From an uncultured Acetatifactor sp. (GTDB taxonomy: Bacteria; Bacillota; Clostridia; Lachnospirales; Lachnospiraceae): a stretch of 64,000 nt of DNA. Below the pieces are notes generated by a model. The model worked only from the letters and a program-made list of their open reading frames with translations, was not told the DNA's origin and ran no database searches. The translations under genes were made by a program, and so were the position numbers. Of the stretch, positions 62,995 through 64,000 are shown in pieces; the stretch's first letter is position 1, and each line of letters opens with the position of its first letter. The stretch spans positions 1 through 64,000 of the forward strand of contig CAJUFI010000012.1 of assembly GCA_910585665.1 (NCBI GenBank). The letters run 5' to 3'.

Positions 62995-64000
62995 TTATAT
63001 TGTATTGCCTGCTTTGCAGGCGAGTTTGAAGTTTTTGTAGTTTTGGTCGTCCAGGAAGAACATCTTCAGGCGCATGCCTGCGCGGATCACCGGCACATCG
63101 AACTCGAATGTCAGGTTCTCCTGGATTTCCGTGGCCTGGGCCACGATGCAGATGGCCTCGCCGTCGCTGCGCTTCAGGGGGATGCCCTTATACTTCCCCA
63201 CGATCACGAACGGCGGCAGCACGCAGCAGCCCGAAATCTCCACCGTGAACAGCAGAGCCGTCTTTTTGTGGAAGAGCCCCGGCTTCTTGTATTCAAAGGA
63301 GTAGAACACGTCCATCTGGGGCCGGTTGTCGAAGCGCGCCTTCACGCCCTCGGAACAGATCCGCCTCCCGTCCTTTTCCAGGTACACATAGACCTGCGCG
63401 TAATACGTCCCCGCCTCAGGGTTCCTGATCAGGACGCCCTGGTTGGCCTCGTACTGCTTTCTGCTGCACTCCGCCTGATGGGCATAAGGGTCATCCAGTG
63501 CTCCCGGCCAGGTGTCCATCCGGTACACCACCAGGCAGCGCTCCACCCCCTGGGGCCAGGCAAAACTCACGTACATTTCCGTCCCCGAGGCGTTTACCTC
63601 AAAGGATACGTCCCGCGCGCAGGGCACGGACGAAAGGTACACCGCCTCGCTCAGGACCACGTTGGAATCCCTTATGACCGCGGGGATAAGATAGCACTCC
63701 CCTACGAACTCCAGCCGGAATTCCCCTTCCGTCCGGCCCTTCATCTGGAAGTCCACCTTTTTGTATTTCTGCAGAAGTTCTTCCATGTCATAGACTACGC
63801 CCACGGTATGCTCCGGCTTCCGGTCGGCATAGAGCAGCACCACGTCCCACTCCGACTGCCTCCAGCTGCACCGGAACGCCCCCTCCTTCTGCTGCAGCGC
63901 GAACTCCTGCAGAGGCATGGCCGGTTTCTGTGGCACCGCCGACAGATGCACAGGCTCCGAATAATAGGTCCTGCCGTTCAGCACCACCCCGGCGCAGACC
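62995..64000 (-). CDS. Beta-sandwich repeat protein, open at window edge
   Basis: At least 331 residues; the frame stays open to 64000, so the N terminus is missing. Three or more beta-rich modules alternate (VYLSSVPCARDVSFEV, MYVSFAWPQGVERCLVVYR, AGTYYAQVYVYLEKDGRRI), reminiscent of fibronectin-like or adhesin folds. There is no signal peptide in view. It is first in the visible GTPase/GAP1/TIR array and could be the recognition or effector part (inference). Confidence 0.6.
   Translation of the reverse strand, partial: VCAGVVLNGRTYYSEPVHLSAVPQKPAMPLQEFALQQKEGAFRCSWRQSEWDVVLLYADRKPEHTVGVVYDMEELLQKYKKVDFQMKGRTEGEFRLEFVGECYLIPAVIRDSNVVLSEAVYLSSVPCARDVSFEVNASGTEMYVSFAWPQGVERCLVVYRMDTWPGALDDPYAHQAECSRKQYEANQGVLIRNPEAGTYYAQVYVYLEKDGRRICSEGVKARFDNRPQMDVFYSFEYKKPGLFHKKTALLFTVEISGCCVLPPFVIVGKYKGIPLKRSDGEAICIVAQATEIQENLTFEFDVPVIRAGMRLKMFFLDDQNYKNFKLACKAGNTI

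Overview
The window reads as a Lachnospiraceae-type gut Firmicute (Bacillota). Translation starts follow strong AGGAGG-like ribosome binding sites. Many genes belong to families common in that group: a CmpB-type membrane protein, AzlCD, a GPH transporter, a short Bacillus-type SpeA, an ABC-class ATPase and small Lachnospiraceae hypotheticals. Base composition is fairly GC-rich, apart from an AT-rich block near 8.5-9.9 kb. I saw no rRNA, tRNA or CRISPR array.

Region 1 (1 to about 13.1 kb) is the right-hand part of a Tn916/Tn1549-family integrative element. It has an orf9-like XRE repressor, an orf7-like sigma factor, an orf8-like HTH protein, Xis and a 397-residue tyrosine integrase. Between the repressor and the sigma factor sits cargo. 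The first cargo unit is a MocR regulator divergent from an Lrp-aminotransferase-aminotransferase-MATE-ECF S component-MATE operon. After it come a chimeric scar left from a second copy of that operon and an AT-rich Crp/Fnr-SDR pair. Conjugation genes are not visible and may lie left of the window.

Region 2 (13.1-32 kb) is chromosomal. It contains an SPL-like radical SAM protein, a BlaI/M56 sensor pair with three evenly spaced operator boxes, an ABC-class ATPase, and an ECF sigma factor operon ending in a large solute-binding-like lipoprotein. A glycerophosphodiesterase, a GH78 rhamnosidase with a divergent AraC regulator, and a duplicated CmpB membrane protein carrying a coding minisatellite follow.

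Region 3 (32-49 kb) is a dispersed polyamine locus on the minus strand: speD, speA, speE, carboxyspermidine dehydrogenase, carboxyspermidine decarboxylase, aguA and aguB. Interspersed are AzlCD, an ABC exporter, a second glycerophosphodiesterase and an SGNH hydrolase. Together these encode arginine to agmatine to putrescine, plus two different aminopropyl-transfer routes to spermidine.

Region 4 (49-64 kb) has a GPH sugar transporter with a reduced GH2-like partner and an AEC transporter. It then holds a minus-strand array I regard as the most interesting system in the window: a TIR-TIR-Sel1-TPR membrane protein, an HELGH membrane metalloprotease, a zinc-ribbon membrane GTPase, a one-pass small protein, a GAP1-like protein, a second zinc-ribbon GTPase and a beta-sandwich protein cut by the window edge. 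It resembles the paired-GTPase/GAP1 conflict systems predicted by comparative genomics.

Two families of short non-autonomous inverted-repeat elements are scattered through regions 2-4. Family A has a 100-bp core flanked by TTA; family B is about 120-130 bp and ends in CTCTCGGAAT/ATTCCGAGAG. Both show nesting.
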